From contig NW_005179054.1 in the NCBI RefSeq assembly GCF_000350225.1, positions 136,931 to 200,930 of the forward strand: a DNA stretch of 64,000 nt. Reading direction: 5' to 3'. The stretch is from Chondrus crispus. Its lineage: Eukaryota; Rhodophyta; Florideophyceae; Gigartinales; Gigartinaceae. Within the stretch, counting starts at the first letter, position 1, and each line of letters starts with the position of its first letter. Under the pieces are notes generated by a model. It searched no databases, was not told the origin of the DNA, and saw only the letters and a list, made by a program, of their open reading frames with translations. The translations under genes were made by a program, and so were the position numbers. Of this stretch, positions 30,301 through 39,474 are shown in pieces.

Positions 30301-31591
30301 TTTTTTTGATGGGAGAGGAGAAGACAAGACCCTTGCTGGCACTGGTCACGTATTGGGCATTATCAGCTCCCATCGAGGCAACCCCAATAGCGCCTCCTCC
30401 AGCGTTCATGCGGAAGGAGTTCGTTGTGGCTCCTGAAATTGCGCATGTCGAAGATCCTGTGGTCGGGGGTGAAGTCGTCGGTGTCGGGCCCCCGCCCGAG
30501 GAGCCAGTCGGAATGCACGGAGCCCCTTTAGTCGCACATGAAGCGCCGTTTTTATAGACACCAGAGATACAGCAAAGCTTTCCAGGAGCGAAACTATCGC
30601 AACCTTCTCCACCGCACTTCCCGCACTCCTTTGGGCAACAAGCAGACTCTCCCTTGCCGTTGACGCCAAAAATACTCGTACCAGGACACGCAAGCTTGTT
30701 TGGCGTGGTTGCGACCTTATTGTCAACATCTCCACCTGCACTCAGATCAGCAGAGGGAATGCAAGGAGGACCTTTCGCATCACAAGAGGTACCTAAGGCC
30801 TTCACACTGGAAATACAACAATTCTCTCCTGGTGCAAATTTGTGGCAATCGTTACCGCCGCATTTCCCGCAGACCTTCTTACAGCACGCGATCTGACCAT
30901 TGTTGTTGTTCTTTCCAAAGACGCCAGTCTTACACATCGGGTCTCCGGAGCCTGACGAAGGAGAATCCTTGAACGCAGGTTTGGATGTTGTTGTTGCTGA
31001 ACCAGGAAGGCCTGCATTTCCAACCTTGGCATCGACCCCAGCCCCCTCCATAACAAGGCCACTCAGCATAGGATTATTCTTCCCGCTAATTCGTTCCACA
31101 GTAAACGTGATGAAACCTCCACTGGGCTTGATGTTCTCAAACTTGATGTAAAGGGGTTTTTGAAATCCTTGCTGTTTGAATACGTCAACGTTGGTCTTCT
31201 TCGTAACACCATTGATCTTGATGTTGAAGACGCGATAATTGGGGGACTGGGCTCCATTGTATGTTTCCATAAATAGACCCGCGACTGAATATGTTCCTGG
31301 GGAGGCAACCGGAATCTTGTACTCGAGGTTACCAGATGATGCCCAACGGTATCCATGATATACGGCCCCCCATGTTCCAGGAATAGTGAAGGTGTTCGGG
31401 TTTAGAGTCTCGGTAACTGTTGCTTTGTTAGTGAGGTAGGTTGTGAGGTCAGAGCGGAAACTAATCTTATCGAGATAAGGTCCACCGACATTGATACGCA
31501 AAGGATCGGAAAGTGCGAGAGATAAGAGAGAGAGAAGGAGAAGAAGCACATACGAGAGTTGCCGGTTGGGAAAGGGGTAATGGGACTTCAT
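27356..31591 (-). CDS. Secreted malectin/Cys-rich/PKD/TIG/beta-propeller mosaic protein
   Basis: 1411 residues from ATG at 31591, intronless. A signal peptide (LSYVLLLLLSLLSLALS) ends near residue 28. Domains in order: malectin-like carbohydrate-binding domain (about 30-180), two homologous Cys-rich modules (about 215-275 and 300-360, each with CC, CGKCGG and a second CC), a second malectin-like domain (385-545), a PKD-like domain (570-690), a PA14-like or other beta domain (690-830), a TIG/IPT domain (845-930), a glucose/sorbosone-dehydrogenase-like beta-propeller (940-1310, with NHDHALNKLQF and LDNGPNAGFGD) and a second TIG domain to the C-terminus. No membrane anchor or GPI signal is seen. 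An extracellular carbohydrate-binding or cell-wall role is inferred. The exact substrate and any enzymatic activity are unknown. Confidence 0.8.
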   Translation of the reverse strand: MKSHYPFPNRQLSYVLLLLLSLLSLALSDPLRINVGGPYLDKISFRSDLTTYLTNKATVTETLNPNTFTIPGTWGAVYHGYRWASSGNLEYKIPVASPGTYSVAGLFMETYNGAQSPNYRVFNIKINGVTKKTNVDVFKQQGFQKPLYIKFENIKPSGGFITFTVERISGKNNPMLSGLVMEGAGVDAKVGNAGLPGSATTTSKPAFKDSPSSGSGDPMCKTGVFGKNNNNGQIACCKKVCGKCGGNDCHKFAPGENCCISSVKALGTSCDAKGPPCIPSADLSAGGDVDNKVATTPNKLACPGTSIFGVNGKGESACCPKECGKCGGEGCDSFAPGKLCCISGVYKNGASCATKGAPCIPTGSSGGGPTPTTSPPTTGSSTCAISGATTNSFRMNAGGGAIGVASMGADNAQYVTSASKGLVFSSPIKKISAKSGKASWDGAYSSHRWTKATVLSYKIPVPAGKYTVKLLFAETFFAKPGARIFDVIINGAKKKQSLDVFASVGKNIGLVLDYPNVSPVGGHIQVTLSKSVENPMISGIMIEGNGAGSTAVGGGCSTVGGKVVSDTLNGGFNHRAHSVPGGPYMATDFDNNGKASISFDGTQSHSHFNDPGPPAVTGAIVSYKWSWTEVVDGKQMKKTNNNKSGVFTASFPLGKTVVTLEVVDSTGDVATDSTVVEVKGSASNGAYCYYYDYGNSLFSTVPLPLQTTSKPKALVGSEKASINFKSLASFGPFPFSGNSFAVRCTFFIDAPKTAKYSYSVQHEGPFKLYHSGVVMGQSNSKGTTKTSSKTLIAGLNAFQLLYFRPKNVTPKLILSDSSGPLASPVLQHDSSATIPVMKSLSKSSSSPTGGENIQIIGSGFINGVSVKFGSVEASNLISSDPGVLQVTVPPGSGVVPVTVHTNAGVSNGLPFTYKANSGAALDQPVIFKQEKLKKPDGSTFKISLITSAAYGPDGRLYLGSTAGKVYALKVDKNLKVLSVCEKQVGTKRAVLGVAFSPFSNGLKMFFTTSAIYWKDKNLLNFEQGWTNGKIETIVFNPNQLSGASCASNQEALVTGLPVSNHDHALNKLQFLPNGKLLVGVGGFTNGGISVPGKKPVPGDANDDKLGGVASNPLSAAIVICPANKKTDIKYSNYANPEKATVIAGKDCSVYASGLRNSFGMTLHTNGKLYALDNGPNAGFGDFATNCVGGKKSAQNTPDKLFVVQPGKYHGHPNLNRKECAHYPPSAVQPLIGNIKSSTNGIIEYRSNTFGGDIKGNLYLSKFSVQNNGQVAQVKLSAGGTKVAGYASNFLGFSGLSLVEGPRGELIMPRVYQAEIVVAKPSYPAPKVTFMLGVMPRHGPASGGTKVLISGHNFGNSPQATFGGKKCTNVVSIDDDAFTCITPSQSKNQKVPVVVQGAVGNSPSYGSDFWYM

Positions 31592-32171
31592 GTTCGAAAA
31601 CGGGTCTTCAGTTTGCCTGCGGTGCTAAGGAAATTGCAGAGCGCTGTGACAGAATATATACTTTTTCACAGGCAGGTTTTCGTCCCGGTGTTCTTCTGAC
31701 TTTAACCCAAAAGAGAAATGGAATGGAACAACCTAAGAGGCGTAGTCACTGTTGGCAAAATATATGTGTATTCGAACAGTTGCGCAAGTGTCGTCGAATA
31801 CCTAGAGGCATGTTGTTTGAGAGAACGCAGAGTGTGAGGGAATTTGCGTTAGCTGGCACGTGTAAGTTTTGCGAAGTTGTGATGTGAGCAGGAAGAAAAC
31901 CCCTCAATGGAGGCTGGACAAGGGCGAGTCCTCCGTGACGGGGTGTCATTTTTGGGTGATTGACGACTCAGCCCGTGTATATAGGCCAGTTGTGACTCCC
32001 CAAAGCAGAAGCTACACGGTGAAGTTGTGCAAAATTGCAAGCATAAGGTCAAACTCTTGTTTTTGTTATTCGGGGCGGTCCAGTGGGGCCCAGTGCATCT
32101 TTTTGCTTCAGCACGGCGCATACCTTATTTCTCGTCCCATGTCTCTGACCCCGTGAAAAAATTTATTCATT

Positions 32172-32234
32172 CATTGCTAGTCGGGACAAGCCCAGCCTCT
32201 CTAGTAGAGGCTGGGCTTGTCCCGATTAGCAATG
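32172..32234. repeat. Inverted repeat, 29-bp arms (1 mismatch), 5-nt loop
   Basis: Left arm 32172-32200 (CATTGCTAGTCGGGACAAGC...) pairs with right arm 32206-32234 with one mismatch (CTAGTC against GATTAG) around the loop CTAGT. The right arm touches the left edge of the possible LTR. Confidence 0.9.
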
Positions 32235-32499
32235 TAGAGAGTCCCTACGGTACTTGCACTGCTGGATGGTCCTTCCCGATTAGGCCGTACCTCCTCTGCG
32301 CAACCGGACGCAGGGAGACCATTGTCCACGCCGTCGGAACATGACTGTGACGTGGCGAGCAGGCTCCCTTTATAGAGTAGTGCTGCTCGAGCTTTCAAGC
32401 TCCCTATCCCTCTTGTCACGTTCTGACGTGGAGTATTCCGGCGGACCTTCACTCTCCAGGAGTGACTAGTGCACTCTGTATGCCTGTGTCACGTCCACA
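32233..32499 (-). mobile_element. Possible copia-type LTR (3' LTR remnant)
   Basis: Read on the minus strand, a 267-bp segment starts TGTGGACGTGAC, contains a TATA box in CTCTATAAAGGGAG and ends CTCTCTACA. It is preceded by the purine run ACGGGAGGAG, as a 3' LTR is preceded by a polypurine tract. The flanks (AGCAA and CTCCT) do not match, so a clean solo LTR is excluded. No pol sequence is recognised next to it. This is a tentative call. Confidence 0.4.
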
Positions 32500-35213
32500 C
32501 TCCTCCCGTATTCATGTCCCATGTACACAGCAAGCAATATTACCTTAGAAACATACTCCCCTAGCGTTAGGTGCGTCCACACAATATTGTGCTAGGGACT
32601 TGGGGACTCTTCGTTTGTACTGCGATAACAAGGCCAAAGCCTCTCACATGTTCTACACGTCGCTAAAGCCCGTTCTTCTCAGCTCCACCGCAGCGGAAAA
32701 GAACGCTGGGTACAAGAACGAGCCGGGCCATATCCTCTCTGGAAATTTGCGATATCAACTTACACCAGCAAATAGATGCCTCTCGTCGCATAGTTTCGAG
32801 GCTGCACATTACGGACTTCGAGAAATGACGGTCAATCTTGCTACGAAAGTACCGGAGGTACCGTTTGAGTAGCAACAGCAGTGCGTACAGCTTTATTTTT
32901 GCCGTCCATCACAAGCGAAGCGAGTGGCTCAAGTTTCTATGGATAGTGCTAGAGTACTTTTTGCTTGGAGGCAATGTATAGCTCATGTTATACAAATCCA
33001 GGACCGGCACTCACACGTCCCTTCCACAAATCCATATGCAGTACAACGCGGTGCAAAAATGAACGAGAACCGTTCGTTTCATAACGATAGTGGAAAAGCA
33101 AACGGATATTGCGACTACTGTTCACGAGCGTAGTATTCTTTGCCTGGATGCTTGCTTATCTTGAGTCCATGGCGACAGATGATATTTGATTTCCTACCTC
33201 TGAGACAGAGAACGAATTCATTATACACACTCCCTTGCCGTTGCCAGCTATCAATTGTAGACAATCCTGCGATCGGCTGGCAACACAAAATTCGAGTAGT
33301 ATTGAATTGTCGTGCTGAGAATCCTGCTCTCATCTTCCATCAATATTCAAGTCTTGCATCCCCCTAATATCGAAAGCGACTACTTCTCAGACGACTACCG
33401 CGTGTATCTCCATTCTAAAACATCAGGACTGAACCGCCTTGCGACCTGAGACGTGAAGGTGGAACGAAGGAAAGACTCAACTTGACTGCTTTGGAAGCAA
33501 AACAAGATGTTACAAAAGGCGGAACAATATGCCCCAATACTGTAGTTCTGGCACGCGCAAAGACAGCGATGTGGGACAGTCGCTAGGCACCGCAGTCGTT
33601 TGGATCTCCAGACCAGCTCCAACACATGAGAGCAATCTGGGTTACCGGCAGTATTCTCGTGACCAAGCACGAGGTTTGTATGTGTGTATGCATGGAACCC
33701 ATCTGTTTCATGTATTTGTGTTGGTGGCATACGCAGGCAGAAAACCAAGTCATAGTTTTAATTTACAGAAGCGAGATTCTCGTGGGTGGACTTTGAAAAA
33801 CACCACCATCAGATGGACAGTATTCCCACACCGGTCATTCTGAATGCTACCATGGAGGATGTCCAATAAATTGCCGTTTGAATACATGAAGCGGGGCAGC
33901 AGCAAAGCACTTTACAGCAATCAAACCAACAATCAAAGCATGGGTTTACACCGTCATTGGGCGGTAGTTTCGCCAGAGCAGGCCGAGTTAATCTACAGCA
34001 CGATGTATGTCGCGAGGGCACCTAGACACAGACGAGCTGGAAGAGCAGCCATACAATTCTTACGCAGAAGATCTCAACTAATCCGCATCCCTGGGCCGCA
34101 TCCCTGGGCGTGCACCTCAAAGCCCCAGTGTAGGAATTCTACCCATAGGGCCTAGGGGGGACCGATGAGCCCGACATACCGTTATTTGCTTTGCTGGCAA
34201 TGGATCTCAGGCGACGGGGCTCTCGTTGCCATATTCCGGTAGCAACTGTAATCACCTCCAGCCTCCACCGTAAACCTTCGGGTGCACAACGCTTCACACC
34301 GAACGCTCAAGCCGAAGATGCTTGGTATTTCTGTCCTACGATGGAAAGGAGAAGCGTTAGCTCAAAAACGCAATCACCGTTCTCTCTGCGTTCCATTTCC
34401 GCTTGCTGGGGGCATCTCCTGCGTTCGCCAGAGCTATTTTCATTCACCCTGTGCAGCGGAGATAGCCAAACCTGTAGCCATGTACCGAAAGGTTCCATAG
34501 TCATCTCGTCTTGTAGTCTTTCAGTTTACACCGTACACCTTCGCATAGTACGCGTTTTCCTTGACATGCGTTCGAAATGGAAATTGCGCTAGAACGTCAC
34601 GGAACAAAAAATGTACAGTACTGTCCTGTACAAGGAAATCACCAAAATTCCGCATGAGATTTGTCCTGAGAGGATAAGAACGTTAAATGCGAGCTGACAG
34701 CCGACAGGGAGCGGTGCAATCGATTTTCCAAGAGAGAAGAACAAGAAAAATGTAGTTAAAGCCGTAACAAACTCTCGCGAGGTGGATGGTAGGGCGGTAC
34801 TCGTCGCAGAAGAGGAAGGTTGCACAATTAAACATTCAAAATTTTTTCTAAAACACCTTACCTCCTCTCCAATATCTTCTGAGCCATCCACATGAAACTT
34901 ACAAGGCCGTTTTCCTGGAAACGGGGCAGCTGAAGCAGGACAATGAAAGAGTTTCCGAAAAGGTCAATTTCAAGAGGAGCGCTATGGAGCAACTTGAAAA
35001 TCTCCTAGGTTCTGGCTCGATATCAAATACAATCTCCTGCGAAAGGCCTCCTGTGCTACGATATCAGTTCTCCTCGATAGACGGCTGCTGTATTCACATC
35101 AAGGGTGGTGGGACTCACACAGTTGTAGCCTCACGTCAAAAGCCATCACCCGTCATTCATTGATAATATAGTATACGCAAAAATGTAAACGTTTTAGACA
35201 GATACAGTAATCA

Positions 35214-35254
35214 GGGGGATTTAGGGGGATTTAGGGGATTTGGGGATTTGGGGT
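35214..35254 (+). repeat. G-run array, (G4-5)ATTT(A) repeats
   Basis: Five runs of four or five G are separated by ATTTA or ATTT, followed by GGGG-TT. The + strand could fold into a G-quadruplex. It resembles short telomere-like or microsatellite DNA but is too short for a telomere tract. Confidence 0.85.
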
Positions 35255-36282
35255 TGTACTAGATTACACATGGTCGACCCGAGAGGGTTTCATTACCGCA
35301 ACATTCACGGTTGAAAGATGGCTTATGAAAACATCCCTTTTCGTCTCCAGTCTTTCATTATATGGGACGGACACCTGTAAAGAGGCAATCTGCTCCAAAC
35401 TGCCCTTTGCGTCGCAAAGCTCAGTCACATTCTCACATTCGGTTTTGACTGTAGGAAGAACGGGGTATAAGCTGTAGAATCTTTCGTGAAGTAGAGCAAA
35501 ACCGCGAGCATGGGTGGCCACCATGTCGTGCAGCACGATATGTGCGGCTCAGCCGTGCCAAAGTAATGTGCACTGTAGCAAGGGTACGGTACGTGCGGCT
35601 ACACGTCTCGGTATTGCATTGTCTTTTTTCCAGGCTGTATTAGTGATATACTGCATCTCAGGTACAGTTTTGGAGGGCTACTGTTTCACAGCCTCAGTAC
35701 GCCATGTTTGAAGCCCCACGTTCGGTGCGAAGGTCCGGAAAGCAGTCGGCTTTTCAGCTAGATGAGGAAGGCGAAGGCTAGCCCATAGGGCGTTGAAGCT
35801 ATGGAGGTCGACTGATGATCTGGTACGAAGGATGCGATAGGCGGAGATCTCTGCGTGCCCAGTCTGGTGGGCGTGCGCGCGGGCTAGCGATACGAGTATA
35901 ATATGAGCTTCAGGTCAGAGCACGCCGGTTATGTTGACGGCGAAGGTACGAAGGATGTACCTGGGTGGGCAGATGTGGCCGCGGCGCACTGCGGGTGCTT
36001 CTACTTGTCGCTGTGGTGGAGGACATCACAGTCAGAACGAGCGATTGCGCGAGCCAGCGTTCGACAATGTGGGTTGCAAGCCGTGACGTCGTATACAGTC
36101 GCGCTTTACAGATGTGCCCTCCAAAGCATTATATCCCGTAACGCGCACATTGGCCTGTAGTTACCTACGCATCTCATGAGACGTGATGAAGTGTGCGACA
36201 GGAGAGGCTATGCGTATATGGAATGTACCTCAAAGTGACACCCATATATCAAGAAAGATAAGTACTGTACGAATAAAAACGT

Positions 36283-36339
36283 AAACGACAGACAAAGGCT
36301 ACAGTACAAACTTTGTACTGTAGCCTTTGTCTGTCGTTT
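36283..36339. repeat. Perfect 28-bp inverted repeat with 1-nt spacer
   Basis: Left arm 36283-36310 (AAACGACAGACAAAGGC...) and right arm 36312-36339 are exact reverse complements around a single C. It has the same design as 3334-3386 and again contains TACAGTAC/GTACTGTA. Further TACTGTAC-type words flank it on both sides. Confidence 0.9.
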
Positions 36340-38193
36340 GTACTACAGTACAAACCCTGTGATGATGTGAGATTACGACGAATGAAAAGAGTCTTTTCAT
36401 TGCTGTTGAGCCGTGATGCAGTTTTTCGACAGCACTGCTGTGTAGATAATGCCCAGCGTAACCCTTCGTCGAAGAGATGCGTATCCCACATATCTAAAGG
36501 CAGCAATGAAGAATTTGGAAACCCGGGGCCTATCTCCCAGGTCTCACTCTTGCAGGTCTCCTTCTGCGCTTACTCATCTGCTTCACCAGGGAGAGCAGTT
36601 GGAGACCACGTCACCACCAAAGCTTCTTGTGGGGTGTCACACACGGAGCTGGAGTTCCCAACGGCAGAGTAGCTAGAGCAGGCTTTTCTCTCGGGGCAAA
36701 TTCTGGACCAATCGGGTTGCATACAGCACTCTTTTGCGGGTACATTGGTACAATATTACAACAAAGAGTACTTGTACCAGTACGCAAGGGATTTTTTTTG
36801 AACACCCTATTGTGTTTGTGGCCGGTAAGTAGGCTTCAGATTACGCGATCACGATTCACCTTCCTTACTGTGGGCTTGTCTTTGCCAGACAGGAATGGGA
36901 CAGGTGCCCTCGCACTAAAATTAATTCTGGCTTGAGGCAGACCACATCCCAGTGAGAAGTCCCCATCCCTCCCAGTCGTTGCTGGGAGAGCACGGCGGAA
37001 AAGCACTGCTGAGATGCGTGAAACAATATTTCTTTGATACCTTTGAAAACAAAAGACATTTCAAAAACCCAGTCAGAGGATTAAACGTCATTGACTTCTT
37101 GTGCCTTCAATGCGTTCAGAACTGATTTCCTGATGTATGCAATAGTTCCATGCGGAAAGAAAATATGTTAAAGAAATAGTGTCCAACTGAAATTTCGCGG
37201 TAACAAATATACATATATATGTATTTGGCAAACAAAGGCTGGCTTCCTTCAGTATGATGGATAATGAAAGTCTTCGTTTCTCTTGTTTGTTCCTCAAAGA
37301 TATTACAACACAAAAAAGTCTAAACTTTACTTTGCGAACCTCTTTTTTAAGCATCTTAAATTTTATAAACACCGGCAGTTTCTTTTTGCAGCTCTCAACT
37401 CTACTTTTGTAGGATAAATTGGAACGTGTGTGCGAGCTCATTTAGGCAAGCTTACATAAATAGCTCAACAAAAAGACAAAAAACTGTAAGCATTGAAAGC
37501 ATTGAAAGCTAAACAGTCACTTCACGAATGAAAACACCTTTCAAACGGCAGCTCGACATCATGTTCTGACACGTTTGTGCTATCAATACTCACGAAACAG
37601 AATGCAAAACGATGTTGCAAGCCTTGGGCCTCTGAGGCCAAGCGTTTACGCAGTAAGACTGGACTTGTGATATGCGATTGGAAATCTTTCGGCTATAAAT
37701 CGAGATTTTCTGGGCAAAGTCATGTTTACTGTTTATTTTTTATATTAAAAACTACTATCAATATTCGAAGTCAGGAGCATTTGTTCGCCAAAGAGAAAGA
37801 CTTGAAAGAGGAAAGCTAGAGACGGACTCACTTCCGGGTTTGCTTTCATCAAACGTACACTCGATGCCTAATATCGTGGCAAAGGGGGCTTCATTAATTC
37901 TAGAAAGGCATCCTCCCATTCACCTCTCAGCAGCAGAAGCATAATATCTTTCATTCATGCAGTAGTTAGAAACACATGTTCTCGACTGCATCAAATGCTA
38001 TATAGCGGTCGAAATTAGGTTCTAAAGCCCTGTTGAATAAAGAAGCAGCATCGTTCAATTCCCTTACCATTCCCAGTTGAAGCGCTCCGCGTCATTGCAT
38101 GTGCAAATCACAAGAGAAGGAGCATTCGCTGCTCTCTCTTCAGCAGACTTCTAGAACACCTTTTCGTAGCTCTTGGAAGGTATCTAGCAGATA

Positions 38194-39108
38194 ATGAAAT
38201 GTGGTGGCTCTGTGGCGGACGTCACATGTGAACCAAAAATTAAAACAACTAATCGAGCTGCCTTCCTGCTTTGTGCCAAACAGAGTTTACCCATTAGCAA
38301 AGTGGAAAGATGCGAAAGGCCGCAAACGGTGCCAAGAGTATCCATCCACGACGAAAAGGTTAACTGTGATGGTATTCTCAGCATCAAGGCCTCTCGATAT
38401 TGGCGCAAGTGTGGTCGTTCGGGCTGTTTTGAAAATCAAATGGAAATGTCAGGGTCAGCCGAAGAGATAAGTGTTTGTGGCATTCCCATATTAACGGGTC
38501 TTAGTAGACGGCTTGACGAAATCAAGACATCAGAGGAATCTGAAGCTAGGGCGCAAGTTGTTTTCAGACCGTTTAGTGGCAACGAAAAGGCTAAGAGGCA
38601 GGACGAGCGCATCGTCGGAACAGTCTCAGATCTTGAAACAACTGCAGATTCTGCCTCAAGTGACATGATATCACCACCCTCCCCGACACAAACTGTTCCG
38701 CTTGTTAGGACATCAGTACACGAACAATCCTCATTTCAACAAGGTCGCAAAACCACTGGCAATCGCTTCAGTCTTGATTCCAGAAATCATCGACGATATC
38801 GTGATGCTCGACCTTCCAACTTCTGTCATGTGTGTCAAAGATATCAGAAAAGGAATACCTTCGCGATTTGCACAAACATTAAAAATGGTTTGTGTCGCAA
38901 AGTAGTATGCCACGAGTGTTTTCTCAGCAATGGATGGGACTGGGAAAAGGCGATGGACAACTGCAAGAGTTGGTGCTGCCCACATTGTACTGATACTTGT
39001 CCGCGACGAGCTCAGTGCTTTACGTACGGGAAAACGAATAACAGGAGGCGGCTGGGTATCATGAAGAAGCGAAATTTTACCAGAAATCGGAACAACCAAG
39101 GCATGTGA
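38194..39108 (+). CDS. zf-4CXXC_R1-like (CDCA7-type) zinc-finger protein
   Basis: 304 residues from ATG at 38194, no intron seen. The first 200 residues are polar and low in recognisable structure. Residues about 208-275 hold a Cys-rich finger: CHVCQ, CTN, CRKVVCHECF, then CKSWCCPHCTDTCPRRAQC, the spacing of the zf-4CXXC_R1 domain of CDCA7/JPO proteins. A basic C-terminal tail (NNRRRLGIMKKRNF) follows. CDCA7 relatives bind DNA and help chromatin remodelling by HELLS/DDM1-type ATPases; a nuclear role is inferred. Whether this is a host gene or belongs to the surrounding repeat-rich tract is unclear. A further 5' exon is possible. Confidence 0.65.
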   Translation: MKCGGSVADVTCEPKIKTTNRAAFLLCAKQSLPISKVERCERPQTVPRVSIHDEKVNCDGILSIKASRYWRKCGRSGCFENQMEMSGSAEEISVCGIPILTGLSRRLDEIKTSEESEARAQVVFRPFSGNEKAKRQDERIVGTVSDLETTADSASSDMISPPSPTQTVPLVRTSVHEQSSFQQGRKTTGNRFSLDSRNHRRYRDARPSNFCHVCQRYQKRNTFAICTNIKNGLCRKVVCHECFLSNGWDWEKAMDNCKSWCCPHCTDTCPRRAQCFTYGKTNNRRRLGIMKKRNFTRNRNNQGM

Positions 39109-39474
39109 GCATCCATGCAATGTTTGCTTGCGGGGGAAAGTTTACACATTGTTTTTTGAGATATGCATAATAGTTTTTCATTTCGTTACACACAGAAAGG
39201 GGAGAACCACTGAGGGAATTGCGACTTGCTTTCGTGTGTATTCATCTGTCAGATTCAACCGCACTTGTAAGCCGGATTCTTTAAATAAAAAGTCCTTGCG
39301 CGGTTGCTGACTGGACAAGGAGCACCCGGTGAGCAGCAGGTCCTTTTCCGGGCACTACACGGTGAGCAACACACATGTAGGTACTTCCTTTTACATAACC
39401 CATTCCATCATGTTGCACATTCAATGCACTGAGCCATTGTGTATGACGACATTTCTCGAAAAAACAGTTTGTCT
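39109..39474. other. Short spacer
   Basis: 366 bp between the convergent zinc-finger and membrane-protein genes. A GGTGAGCA motif is repeated at about 39327 and 39360. No gene is seen. Confidence 0.4.

Larger units (their letters stand above)
31592..38193. other. 6.6-kb region without a recognisable gene
   Basis: No frame longer than about 133 codons has a family motif. Structures seen and listed separately are the near-perfect hairpin 32172-32234, a possible LTR at 32233-32499, a G-run array at 35214-35254 and a perfect hairpin at 36283-36339. The first few hundred bases hold the promoter of the malectin gene; the last hold that of the zinc-finger gene. The rest is probably decayed repeat DNA. 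Confidence 0.5.

Noticed and set aside
32600-32872. Frame starting with an LYCDN-like RNase H motif
   Set aside because: Only five residues resemble copia RNase H; the rest shows no further motif.
38040-38062. tRNA B-box-like GTTCAATTCC
   Set aside because: No A box and no cloverleaf can be built upstream.
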